Source: Thiocystis violacea
GTDB taxonomy: Bacteria > Pseudomonadota > Gammaproteobacteria > Chromatiales > Chromatiaceae
Assembly: GCF_016583565.1 (NCBI RefSeq)
Contig: NZ_NRRF01000043.1
Span: forward strand, 1-44,579
DNA length: 44,579 nucleotides
Direction: 5' to 3'
Of the stretch, positions 25,150 through 33,657 are shown one piece after another. Below the pieces are notes generated by a model. The model saw nothing but the letters and a program-made list of their open reading frames with translations. It was not told the DNA's origin and did no database searches. The position numbers were made by a program, and so were the translations under genes. Every line of letters begins with the position of its first letter. Position 1 is the stretch's first letter.

Positions 25150-25814
25150 TGCGCCTGCTGCTGGTCGAGGATGACGATCGCCTGGCCGAGGGCGTCAGTG
25201 CGGCCTTGGACACGGCCGGCTTCGTGGTCGAGCGCAGCGGCGACGGCGAAGACGCCTGGTTCCGTGGCGATACCGAGAACTGGTCCGGCGTCATTCTGGA
25301 TCTGGGCCTGCCGGGAATGGACGGCTTGACGGTGCTGCGGCGCTGGCGCGCCAACGGTCAGACCTTTCCGGTGCTCATCCTCAGCGCGCGGGGTGACTGG
25401 CATGAGCGTGTCGATGGCATCGATGCCGGCGCCGACGACTATCTTCCCAAGCCCTTCCGCATGGAGGAGCTGCTCGCACGGGTGCGGGCGCTCACCCGAC
25501 GGACGGCGGGTCGGGCCTCCGCCGTGCTGCAGATCGGCACGCTGACTCTGGACACGCGCCAGATGCGCATCAGTCTGGACGGCGCTCCCGTGCACCTCTC
25601 GCCCCAGGAGTACCGCCTGGTGAGCTATCTCATACAACACGCCGGGCGGGTGATCTCGCAGATGGAGCTGACCGAGCAGCTCTATGCGCAGGACTTCGAG
25701 CGCGACTCCAACGCGGTCGAGGTGCTGGTCGGGCGGGTGCGCCGCAAGCTCGGCAGCGATCTCATCCAGACCCGGCGCGGCTTCGGTTATCTCATCGAGG
25801 CGCAGGATTCATGA
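25149..25814 (+). CDS. OmpR-family response regulator
   Basis: A 221-residue regulator with an N-terminal receiver and C-terminal winged-helix DNA-binding domain. The acidic pocket is in LVEDDD, the phosphorylated Asp is D51 (ILDLGLPGMDG), and the conserved Lys is in DDYLPKPFR. The effector domain ends with VLVGRVRRKLGSDLIQTRRGFGYLIEA. It resembles the QseB/PhoP/PmrA branch, but the stimulus cannot be assigned. The start overlaps the PepSY stop and its own end overlaps the kinase start by four bases, so all three are one operon. Confidence 0.95.
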   Translation: MRLLLVEDDDRLAEGVSAALDTAGFVVERSGDGEDAWFRGDTENWSGVILDLGLPGMDGLTVLRRWRANGQTFPVLILSARGDWHERVDGIDAGADDYLPKPFRMEELLARVRALTRRTAGRASAVLQIGTLTLDTRQMRISLDGAPVHLSPQEYRLVSYLIQHAGRVISQMELTEQLYAQDFERDSNAVEVLVGRVRRKLGSDLIQTRRGFGYLIEAQDS

Positions 25815-27208
25815 CGCGACGCTCGCTGCGCGTGCGGCTGATACTGGCCGCGGCGGGCTCCGTCTCGGTCGCGCTCCTGGTCGCCGGGCTCAGTCTGATG
25901 ACGCTCTTCGAGCGCCATGTGGAACGTCGCATCGGCGCCGAACTGCTCGCCCAGGTCAATCAGCTCGCGGCTGCCACGAACCTGGGCGCGGAGGGCCGCT
26001 TGCAGCTGGACCCCAGTCCGACCGATCCACGTTTCGGCGATCCCTTGAGCGGGCATTACTGGCAGATCGACGACGAGACGGGTGCCTCCCCGGACATCGG
26101 CGTGCTGCGCTCACGCTCCCTCTGGGATACCCGCATCCTCCTCCCGCCGGATCGCCTGGAGCCAGGCGCGGTCCACACACATGTCCTGCCCGGACCGGAC
26201 GGGCAGATCCTACTGGTGCGTGAGCGCCTGGTCCTGTTCAAGGATGGGGCGAGGGCCGTTCGCCTCATGGCCGCGATGGATCGGCGCGAGCTGACCGACG
26301 CGCGCGACGCCTTCGTCGCGGACATGCTGCCCTATCTCGGCGTCGTGGCGCTCGTCCTGACGCTGGCCTCCCTGGTGCAGATTCAAACAGGCCTGGCCCC
26401 ATTGGAGCGGGTCCGCCGAGGCGTGGCGAAGATCCGCTCGGGCGCCGTGAAGCGACTCGACGAGAACGTCCCGGACGAGGTCCTGCCGTTGGTGATGGAG
26501 ATGAACGCATTGCTCGCGGCGCGCGAGGAGGCCGTCGAGCGCGCCCGTGCCTGGACAGCGGATCTGGCGCATGGTCTCAAGACCCCGCTCAGCGCACTCG
26601 CCGCGGACGCCGCGCGCCTGCGAACGCAGGGCAATCCGGTCGTCGCCGCCGATTTGGAGCAGCTCGCCGAGACCATGCGCCGTCGGGTCGACCGCGAGCT
26701 CGTGCGGGTACGGGTCCGCTCGGGCAGGGCCGCGGCACCGGTCGGGGTCGAAGTCGCCGCCGCGATTGGGCGGATCGTCAGAACCCTGCGGCGGATTCCG
26801 GGCGCGGAACGACTCCAGTGGAAGGTCGTGTCGCCGGACCAGGTTCGCGTCGGTTTGATGCCGGACGACCTCTTGGAACTGCTCGGCAATCTGCTGGAGA
26901 ACGCCGGCAAATGGGCGCACTCCAGAGTCGAGATCGCGGTGGAGGTCAAGGCCGGCGAGCAGGTCGAGATCCGCATCTCGGACGATGGTCCCGGAGTGCC
27001 CGCCGAGTATCGGGACCGTCTGGGAGAGCGGGGCGTGCGGCTCGACGAGCGCAAGGACGGCAGTGGTCTTGGGCTGGCGATCGTGCGTGACGTGGTCGAT
27101 GCCTATGGCGGATCCCTCGGCTTCGATGCCGCCGTCGACGGTGGCCTGATCGTCTGGGTTCGGCTGCCGGCCGCCTCGCCCGCGGACCCCGCGTCGCGCA
27201 GCGCCTGA
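25811..27208 (+). CDS. Sensor histidine kinase
   Basis: A 465-residue inner-membrane kinase, partner of the regulator just upstream (ATGA overlap). Two membrane helices (about residues 9-32 and 172-192) frame a roughly 140-residue periplasmic sensor region of no family I recognise. A HAMP-like segment leads to the phosphorylated His254 in DLAHGLKTPLSAL. The ATPase has the N-box (LLGNLLENAGKWA), DDGPGVP and GSGLGLAIV. It is of the PhoQ-like layout, in which periplasmic cations or envelope stress act as signals in known cases. The C-terminal tail after VRLPAA is Ala/Pro-rich. Confidence 0.94.
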   Translation: MTRRSLRVRLILAAAGSVSVALLVAGLSLMTLFERHVERRIGAELLAQVNQLAAATNLGAEGRLQLDPSPTDPRFGDPLSGHYWQIDDETGASPDIGVLRSRSLWDTRILLPPDRLEPGAVHTHVLPGPDGQILLVRERLVLFKDGARAVRLMAAMDRRELTDARDAFVADMLPYLGVVALVLTLASLVQIQTGLAPLERVRRGVAKIRSGAVKRLDENVPDEVLPLVMEMNALLAAREEAVERARAWTADLAHGLKTPLSALAADAARLRTQGNPVVAADLEQLAETMRRRVDRELVRVRVRSGRAAAPVGVEVAAAIGRIVRTLRRIPGAERLQWKVVSPDQVRVGLMPDDLLELLGNLLENAGKWAHSRVEIAVEVKAGEQVEIRISDDGPGVPAEYRDRLGERGVRLDERKDGSGLGLAIVRDVVDAYGGSLGFDAAVDGGLIVWVRLPAASPADPASRSA

Positions 27209-27220
27209 TTCGACAGGCGC

Positions 27221-27274
27221 TTGATCAGAACGGCTCAATTGATCAAAACGGCTCAATTGATCAAAACGGCTCAA
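27221..27274. repeat. Tandem repeat, three 18-bp units
   Basis: TTGATCARAACGGCTCAA occurs three times in direct succession (27221, 27239, 27257), the first with one base changed. Each unit contains TTGATCA and each junction forms the palindrome TTGATCAA together with CTCAATTGA. It begins 12 bases after the kinase stop codon. Confidence 0.92.
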
Positions 27275-27298
27275 TGAGACTCCCAGCGACCTGAGTCG

Positions 27299-27320
27299 GT
27301 GGGAGCGGCGCCCCGCCGCG
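27299..27320. repeat. REP-like palindrome
   Basis: GTGGGAGC leads into GCGGCG-CCC-CGCCGC (27305-27319), the same head and hairpin arrangement as at 88-119. It sits between the convergent kinase gene and the orphan exported gene, a typical position for REP elements. Confidence 0.6.
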
Positions 27321-27366
27321 ACCGGTCGCCTGTCGCGCCGAGGGCGGTGCGCGCACCCTGCTGTCC

Positions 27367-27963
27367 CTACGGCAGCATGTCGACCAGATAACCCGACACG
27401 AAATACTCGATGTTGTAGTAGCTCCCGCTCCCCTGGCTGGAACTCCCATAGACATCGAACTGCAGCGTCTCAGGCCCATCCACGTAGAGATGGCCGGAGA
27501 AGCTGAATCCGAAGTAGCGTCTCGGGCTGAATCCCTGGGCTTGCTCGATCCAGGGGAAGGCGGCCCTGACGTGCAGGGAGCCGGTGTCAGAGCCGTTGTC
27601 CACCCAATAACCCAGGTTGGCTGCGCCAAGGATATAGTCGCTCGCATACCCGAGCCCAGTCACGGTTTCGATCACCAGTCGTTTGCCCTCTGGGATCGAG
27701 CGCTCGACGGTGCAGCGACCCGTGCTGGTCTGCGTCGAGCTGCTGACGCTGCAACCGGAACGGAAGACCTCCTCAGGCGCTCCGTATGCGCCAGCAAAGG
27801 CAGTGGATTGGAAACTGCCGTCAGGAAAGGTGATGCCGGCACCCTGGAGTGAAACATCGGCCTTCGCGGCTGTCATGAAAAACGGCCCGCAATCAGGGAT
27901 GGCGCCGAGGCCGGTTGACGCGATGAGTGCGATCATCAAGTAAGAGACGTGGATCTTAGCCAT
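27367..27963 (-). CDS. Exported orphan protein
   Basis: A 198-residue exported protein of unknown function. AAGGAGG stands five bases before the ATG at 27963, an unusually good site, and the protein opens with a signal peptide (helix YLMIALIASTGLGAI). The start of the mature part has GITFPDGSFQSTAF, a motif that resembles short segments in tail-fibre and collar-like surface proteins. The rest is Gly/Ser/Tyr-rich and predicted beta, with two Cys (RSGCSV, TGRCTV) that could pair, and ends YFVSGYLVDMLP. I do not recognise the family. It is a single gene. Confidence 0.78.
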   Translation of the reverse strand: MAKIHVSYLMIALIASTGLGAIPDCGPFFMTAAKADVSLQGAGITFPDGSFQSTAFAGAYGAPEEVFRSGCSVSSSTQTSTGRCTVERSIPEGKRLVIETVTGLGYASDYILGAANLGYWVDNGSDTGSLHVRAAFPWIEQAQGFSPRRYFGFSFSGHLYVDGPETLQFDVYGSSSQGSGSYYNIEYFVSGYLVDMLP

Positions 27964-28388
27964 TTCGTGCCTCCTTCGGACCGGTTGCTGCTCATCCAGC
28001 CGGCCCCTTGGAACTCGGGAGTGGCGTTGTCCGTGCTGACCAGCCTTGGCTCCTGACCCTGCGCCTTGACGAAAGACTCGATCGACTCTGTCGGAGGGCG
28101 CCGCGGCCCCGGCCCTTTGGTCGGCGGAGATGGACACAGAGAGCAGACCTTGCTCTTCAACTATAGTCCAAGAGTCTTCTCCCTCGACTCGCAATGGTCG
28201 GTTTCATGCGCCAACCGGGTCGCTGCCGACGCCAGGGTCAGCACCCTCCGGGTCGCCAGGCGGGGGCCGCCAAGGGAGTCGCCTCAGGCGGGCGTTGCTG
28301 CGAGTTCTCCGCGCCGACCGGCTTGATCTTTTCGAGAGCAACTTCGATGATTGCTCTGTGGCACTGTGATTGCTGAAAGGGAATGGCT
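27964..28388. other. Intergenic region, no gene seen
   Basis: About 425 bases between the divergent orphan exported gene and the PilZ gene hold no supportable gene. Their two promoters must lie here. Confidence 0.45.
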
Positions 28389-28736
28389 ATGGAATCGAGC
28401 TATGTCGCAGAGCGGCGTCGGCATCCGCGTTTTGGCCTGGAGTTCGACGTGCAGATGCAGAATCTGGATCTGGAAGGAGCGGCGGAGCAGCCCCTGAATC
28501 TAAAGGGTGTGGCTCGTGATGTGAGCGAGAGCGGGATGTGCGTGTGGGTCTCGCGCGCTTGCCCGGTGAATGCGAACTTGCTGCTCACCTTCGAGTGCCC
28601 GCAGATGGGTTGGAACAAGATCACCTCGCGCGTGGGACTCGTGGTCTGGGCGGAGAATCTCAAGACCGAAGGGCAATACCTGCTCGGAATTCATTTCGAC
28701 CACGACGAGCAGGAGGAGGCGGCTCGCGCCGCTTGA
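28389..28736 (+). CDS. PilZ domain protein
   Basis: A 115-residue single-domain PilZ protein, a cytosolic receptor for cyclic di-GMP. The binding motifs are present: ERRRHPRFGL (RxxxR) at the N-terminus and DVSESGMCVW (D/NxSxxG) about 35 residues later. The C-terminal strand LLGIHFDHDEQEE is typical. The second ATG (28389) is favoured, with AAAGGGA seven bases upstream; an ATG at 28383 lies directly against that site. It stands alone; its target is unknown. Confidence 0.9.
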   Translation: MESSYVAERRRHPRFGLEFDVQMQNLDLEGAAEQPLNLKGVARDVSESGMCVWVSRACPVNANLLLTFECPQMGWNKITSRVGLVVWAENLKTEGQYLLGIHFDHDEQEEAARAA

Positions 28737-29341
28737 TCTCGCGCGCACTCGGGTGCGCCGGACGATCCCGGCCTTCGGCGACGGTCAGGGGGGCTCACCG
28801 GTGACCAGTCTCCCGCGCCTCGAAGCGACCACTTCGTGAGCCTCGATGCGCGGCGACCCGCGCGGATTCGATCATCGCCCCTCCTGCACGTGTCAGGACC
28901 CACGCCTGACCCACGCCCCGCGCGCGCCGGTCTTGCCCCAGCGGCGTCGCGATGACCGTGTCGCCCGCCGCTTGGCTCTTCGGCATGCCGCGGGGGCGCG
29001 AAGCGCAGCGGTGGAACGCCCGCGCACGGCTGTCACCTGAGGTCCGGACCGGGACGCGGCGGACCCAGTTCAAGCCTTGCGTGCCGGCTGGCGCCAGTGG
29101 CTGGCGCTGCGCGGGCATGCGAGCCCGCCCGCGACCCTATGGATGCAGTGTGAAATCGACTCGCCGATGCTATTCGGGGCGTAAAACTAGGGTCATTTCG
29201 AGGTAGAATCCCGCCTGCTCGGCCGTCCGTCCGGAATGCGGCCAACGGCGTGCCCGCCGCGCCGAACGCGCTGGCGCTCGCCTCATGGGGCGGCGGATCG
29301 GACGCCCCCGCTCAAAGAATCAACCACTCATCGAGAACATC
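28737..29341. other. Long intergenic region upstream of opgG
   Basis: About 600 bases with no supportable gene. It holds a small hairpin, GCGGGC (29111-29116) with GCCCGC (29123-29128), and a -10-like TAGAAT near 29204, without a clear -35. The opg operon promoter must lie here. Confidence 0.4.
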
Positions 29342-30907
29342 ATGACGATCGCTCGACTGTTCGGAATCCTCTCTCTTGGACTGACGCTGGTCTCTGGCGC
29401 GCCGCTCTGGGCCGATGACACGCCCGGCGTGGTCGAGCCGTCACCGAGCGAAGGCGCTCCTGGCAACTTTACCTTTGCGGCCGTGGTGCGGCGTGCCCAG
29501 GAGCTGGCGACCACGGGCTACGAGCCGGATCGGCCCGCTCTACCGGACTACCTCGCCGACCTGGACTACGACAAGTACCGCGATATCCGTTTCGATCGCA
29601 AGGAGAGCATCTGGAAAGAGGAGGGGCTGCCCTTCCAGATGCAGCTCTTCCCGCGCGGCTTCCTCTTCAAGGACCGCGTGACGCTCAACATCATCGATGG
29701 CGGGGTGTCACAGCCCGTGCCCTTCCGCCACGATCTCTTCGACTACGGCAAGAACCAGGTGCCCCAGGAGATGCCGGCCGATCTCGGCTTCGCCGGGATG
29801 CGTCTGCTCTATCCCATCAATCAGGACTCGGTCTTCGACGAGGTGGTGGTCTTCCTGGGCGCGAGCTATTTCCGCGGCGTCTCCAAGGGGCTGAACTACG
29901 GCATCACGGCGCGCGGGCTGGCGATCGATACCGGCCTCCCGACCAAGGAGGAGTTCCCGGTGTTCCGCGAATTCTGGGTGCGCAAGCCGGCGCAGGACGC
30001 GGTCGACATCACCCTCTATGCCCTCTTGGATAGCGAGAGCGCGACGGGTGCCTACAGCTTCGTGATCCGCCCCGGGATCGAGACCGTCATGGACGTCAAG
30101 GCGCATATCTTCCTGCGCAAGTCGGTCCAGAAGCTGGGTATCGCCCCGCTCACCAGTATGTTCTTCCACGGCGAGGACACGGACCGCTTCATCGACGACT
30201 TCCGGCCCGAGGTCCACGACTCGGACGGACTCATGGTCGAGAACGGCACCGGCGAGCGCATCTGGCGGCCCCTGGTCAATCCGGTCGGCTTGCGCGTGAG
30301 CGATTTCGTCGCGGAGAACCCCAAGTCGTTCGGCGTCTTCCAACGCGACCGCAACTTCAGCAACTACGAGGATCTCGAGGCGCACTACCAGAATCGGCCC
30401 AGCGCCCTCATCGAGCCTGTCGGGGACTGGGGGAAGGGTGTCGTGGAGCTGGTCGAGATCCCGAGCAACGCCGAGCGCTACGACAACATCGTTGCCTACT
30501 GGATGCCCGAGCAGAAACCGGAGGCCGGCGAGGAGTGGACGCTCGAGTACCGGCTGCGCTTTGGCCAGGATCTGGAGGCCGGCATGATGGGCGGGCATGT
30601 CATCGCCACGCGCATCGGGGCCGCCGGAACCGACATCCTGGACCCCAGCCGGCGCAAGTTCGTGGTGGATTTCGCCGGAGAGTCGCTCGCGCAGCTCGAT
30701 CCGGAGACGGAGATCGAAGCCGTGGTCACCAGCACCTCGGGCGAGCTGTCGAAGCCGGTCGCGCAGGCGAACCCCGAAACCAAGGGTTGGCGGCTCTTCT
30801 TCGAACTCAAGCCCGATGGCGACAAGCCGGCGGACCTGCGTGCCTTCCTGCGCCATGGCGACGATGTGCTGAGCGAAACCTGGAGTTTCCGATGGGTGAG
30901 GGAGTAA
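29342..30907 (+). CDS. opgG: Glucans biosynthesis protein G (OpgG)
   Basis: A 521-residue periplasmic protein needed for osmoregulated periplasmic glucan (OPG) synthesis. The ATG at 29342 opens a signal peptide cleaved near PLWA-DD. The body matches the OpgG/OpgD family throughout: FTFAAVVRRAQELA, DYDKYRDIRFDR, a long beta-sandwich, FGVFQRDRNFSNYEDLEA, and WGKGVVELVEIPS. The family has been assigned to GH186, after E. coli OpgD was shown to cut beta-1,2-glucan; OpgG may thus trim the nascent chain. Its last 16 bases overlap the start of the next gene. Length is normal for the family. Confidence 0.95.
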   Translation: MTIARLFGILSLGLTLVSGAPLWADDTPGVVEPSPSEGAPGNFTFAAVVRRAQELATTGYEPDRPALPDYLADLDYDKYRDIRFDRKESIWKEEGLPFQMQLFPRGFLFKDRVTLNIIDGGVSQPVPFRHDLFDYGKNQVPQEMPADLGFAGMRLLYPINQDSVFDEVVVFLGASYFRGVSKGLNYGITARGLAIDTGLPTKEEFPVFREFWVRKPAQDAVDITLYALLDSESATGAYSFVIRPGIETVMDVKAHIFLRKSVQKLGIAPLTSMFFHGEDTDRFIDDFRPEVHDSDGLMVENGTGERIWRPLVNPVGLRVSDFVAENPKSFGVFQRDRNFSNYEDLEAHYQNRPSALIEPVGDWGKGVVELVEIPSNAERYDNIVAYWMPEQKPEAGEEWTLEYRLRFGQDLEAGMMGGHVIATRIGAAGTDILDPSRRKFVVDFAGESLAQLDPETEIEAVVTSTSGELSKPVAQANPETKGWRLFFELKPDGDKPADLRAFLRHGDDVLSETWSFRWVRE

Positions 30908-31440
30908 GCGATCTGCTCGCCGAGCTGGAGATCCTCAGCCCGGCGAGCGCACCCGTGCCCTTCGATCGCGTGGAGCTGGAGCGGCGTGCTCGCCGCTACC
31001 TGAGCGCCCTCGGCGTGCGCGCCGAAGATGAACGCCTGGCGCTCAGTCAAGTGGTCCTCAAGCGTGTCGAGCTGCGAATCGTGGTCGGTCAGCTGGGCGA
31101 TCCCCTGGAGGCCGCGATCGAGGAGACGCACCTGCTGCTCGATCAATGGCTGGTCGCCGAGCTGGATCTGGATGGCGACTCGGATGCGCTCTCCGCCGCG
31201 CGCGCCGCGGTGCTCGGCGGCGATGTCGCCGGTTGGACCCGGCGTTGGGCCGGTCTGAGTCAGGCGTCTCTGGCGCAGACCATCCGTGCCGCTCGTGTAT
31301 CGGCCGTTCCCGAGCGTGCGCCGCTCGTCATGGACGCAAACCCGATCGAGCTTTGCTGCCATCGCTCGGGGCCGAGGCTGCTGGCACGGGTGGGCCGGCT
31401 ACTCGGAATTCGCGGCAAGTCCGCTCGGAGCAATTCATGA
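30892..31440 (+). CDS. Unrecognised protein encoded between opgG and opgH
   Basis: A 182-residue protein that I cannot assign. It starts at an ATG inside the opgG 3' end (16-base overlap) and its TGA overlaps the opgH start (ATGA), so it is almost certainly translated in the operon. The N-terminal 120 residues are acidic and helix-rich (DLLAELEILS, LERRARRYLSALGVRAEDERL, LGDPLEAAIEETHLLLDQ). The tail is strongly basic (RSGPRLLARVGRLLGIRGKS) and could bind membrane or a partner. There is no signal peptide or membrane helix, so it is probably cytosolic. It sits where OpgH of E. coli has an N-terminal cytosolic extension that this OpgH lacks. Confidence 0.85.
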   Translation: MGEGVSDLLAELEILSPASAPVPFDRVELERRARRYLSALGVRAEDERLALSQVVLKRVELRIVVGQLGDPLEAAIEETHLLLDQWLVAELDLDGDSDALSAARAAVLGGDVAGWTRRWAGLSQASLAQTIRAARVSAVPERAPLVMDANPIELCCHRSGPRLLARVGRLLGIRGKSARSNS

Positions 31441-33506
31441 CGTCCCTCTGGCTGGCACCTGTCCCCGCGCGGCACTTCCATCGGCCGATCTACTTCTCCC
31501 TGGTCATCCTCACCACGCTCTTCACCATGTCGCTGCTGTCGGTGGCGATCCAGGACGACGGCATCTCGACCCTCGAGCTGGTGCTGCTCATCCTCTACGC
31601 CATCCTCATGCTGTGGATCAGCGCCTCCTTCTGGACGGCAGCGATCGGATTCGTCCGTCTGATGCGCCAACGCCTCCGCGGCGATCGCGCGGCGGCGCCC
31701 CCCCGTGCGCTGGATGCGGGCGCCTTCAAGACGGCGCTCGTCATGCCCGTCTACAACGAAGACCCGGAGCGCGTCTTCGCCGGTCTGCGCGCCATGTATG
31801 CCTCGCTGGAGGAGACGGGCGAGCAGGCCGGCTTCGAGCTCTTCATCCTCAGCGACACGCGCGATCCGGATATCTGGATTCAGGAAGAGATGCTCTGGCG
31901 GCGCTGGATCGAGGACTTGGGCGAGCCAGCCAGACTCTTTTACCGCAACCGGGTCGAGAACACCGCGCGCAAGAGCGGCAATCTCGCCGACTTCTGTCGC
32001 GACTGGGGCGGTCGCTACCGCTACATGATCGTGCTGGACGCCGACAGCATCATGAGCGGCGAAACCCTGGTCGAGATGGTCCGCCGGATGGAGGCGGACA
32101 GCCAGCTCGCGCTCTTGCAGGTGCCGCCAGTCCCGGTCAACCGCTCATCGTTCTTCGCGCGCATGCTCCAGTTCGCGGGCAGCCTCTACGGGCGCATGTT
32201 CGCCGCGGGTCTGTCCTTCTGGCAGCAGGACACGGCCAATTTTTGGGGCCACAACGCCATCCTGCGGGTGCGACCCTTCGCGGACCACTGCGGCTTGCCC
32301 AAGCTGCCGGGCAGCGAGCCCTTCGGCGGCGACATCCTGAGTCACGACTTCGTCGAGGCCGCGCTGCTCGCCCGCGCCGGTTGGAAGGTGCAGCTCGCGC
32401 ACGACCTCGGCGGCAGCTATGAGGAGATCCCGCCGACCCTGATCGACTACGCCAAGCGCGACCGGCGCTGGTGCCAGGGCAACCTGCAGCACGCTCGGCT
32501 CATTCTCGCGCACCGCTTCAAGACCTTGAGTCGCATCCACTTCGCCATGGGCGTCATGTCCTATGCGGCCTCGCCGCTGTGGCTGCTGTTCCTCATTGCG
32601 ACGGGGGTCGAGGCCTACCTCAAGAGCCTGCGGGTGCCGGTCTACTTCTTCGGACACAACGTGGTGCCGATCTGGCCGGAGTCCTACGTGGTCGAGATGA
32701 CCACGGTGCTCTGGGTGACGCTCATCATCCTCTTCCTGCCCAAGATCCTGGCGCTGGTCCTGCTCGCCGTCGATCGCGACGAGGCGAGGCGCTTCGGCGG
32801 ACTGCGCGGGGCCAGTCTGAGCGTGCTCATCGAGAGTCTGCTCTCGGTGCTGCTCGCGCCCGTGCTCATGCTCTTCCAGAGCAAGTTCGTCGCGGCCATC
32901 CTGCTGCGCACCACGGTCGGCTGGCCGTCGCAGCAGCGCGGCGACCACCAGACCGGATTCGTCGAGGCCGTTGGCGCGCATGGCATCCATACCTTGATTG
33001 CCGTCGTGACCGGCTATGCCGCCTACGTCTATGTGCCGGACTTCTTCTGGTGGTTCACGCCCGTGCTCGCGGGCTTGGCGCTCTCCATTCCCGTCTCCAT
33101 CCTCACCAGCCGGACCTCGCTGGGGGTTTGGGCGAAAGGGGCCGGGCTCTTCCTGACGCCGGCCGAGACCGAGGAGCCGCGGGTGCTCAAGCAACTGGAG
33201 GAGAAGCTGGCGGATCCGCTGCCCCTGGCCTGCGCGTCCACCGCAGCGCAGCCGCTTTGGACGGCTGCGATGAAGGAGCCCTGCATCTATGCCCTGCACG
33301 ACTCGCTGCTGCACGATGAGCCCCAGAGCCGGCGACGCCGGCATATCCTGGAAGGCTTGATCTTCCAGCTGCAGGATGAGGGTGCCGACTTGCTCAGCCT
33401 GCGCGAGAAGCGGGCGCTGCTCTCGCACCGCGAGGGGCTGTATCTGCTGCACACACGCCTCTGGGCTGCCTCGGACCCGGTCGCGCAGACGCCCAGGACG
33501 GGGTGA
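31437..33506 (+). CDS. opgH: Glucans biosynthesis glucosyltransferase H (OpgH)
   Basis: A 689-residue inner-membrane GT2 glucosyltransferase that polymerises OPG backbone from UDP-glucose. Two N-terminal helices (residues about 18-40 and 45-75) precede the catalytic domain: VLDADSIMSG (DxD), GHNAILRV, SHDFVEAALL, and KRDRRWCQGN (Q/RxxRW-type acceptor motif). At least four helices follow. Compared with E. coli OpgH (847 residues) it lacks about 120 N-terminal cytosolic residues and part of the C-terminus. It ends about 150 bases from the convergent beta-glucosidase gene, with no clear terminator. Confidence 0.95.
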   Translation: MTSLWLAPVPARHFHRPIYFSLVILTTLFTMSLLSVAIQDDGISTLELVLLILYAILMLWISASFWTAAIGFVRLMRQRLRGDRAAAPPRALDAGAFKTALVMPVYNEDPERVFAGLRAMYASLEETGEQAGFELFILSDTRDPDIWIQEEMLWRRWIEDLGEPARLFYRNRVENTARKSGNLADFCRDWGGRYRYMIVLDADSIMSGETLVEMVRRMEADSQLALLQVPPVPVNRSSFFARMLQFAGSLYGRMFAAGLSFWQQDTANFWGHNAILRVRPFADHCGLPKLPGSEPFGGDILSHDFVEAALLARAGWKVQLAHDLGGSYEEIPPTLIDYAKRDRRWCQGNLQHARLILAHRFKTLSRIHFAMGVMSYAASPLWLLFLIATGVEAYLKSLRVPVYFFGHNVVPIWPESYVVEMTTVLWVTLIILFLPKILALVLLAVDRDEARRFGGLRGASLSVLIESLLSVLLAPVLMLFQSKFVAAILLRTTVGWPSQQRGDHQTGFVEAVGAHGIHTLIAVVTGYAAYVYVPDFFWWFTPVLAGLALSIPVSILTSRTSLGVWAKGAGLFLTPAETEEPRVLKQLEEKLADPLPLACASTAAQPLWTAAMKEPCIYALHDSLLHDEPQSRRRRHILEGLIFQLQDEGADLLSLREKRALLSHREGLYLLHTRLWAASDPVAQTPRTG

Positions 33507-33657
33507 GGGGAAGCGCGCCGCGGGCGGCTCGGGCGAGCGTGGAACGCCGCTGCTGGCCGGGCCTTGGTCATCTCCTCTCGGCGCCGCGTCGTCACGATGG
33601 GCTGGTCCGCCGAGCGCCACGGCGGCATTCGAGCCCGCAGGGCGGAGGTTTTCCCTC

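Noticed and set aside
27221..27274. The 18-bp repeats as a coding repeat (six-residue period on the minus strand)
   Set aside because: The open frame crossing it is the shadow of the histidine kinase gene; nothing supports translation.
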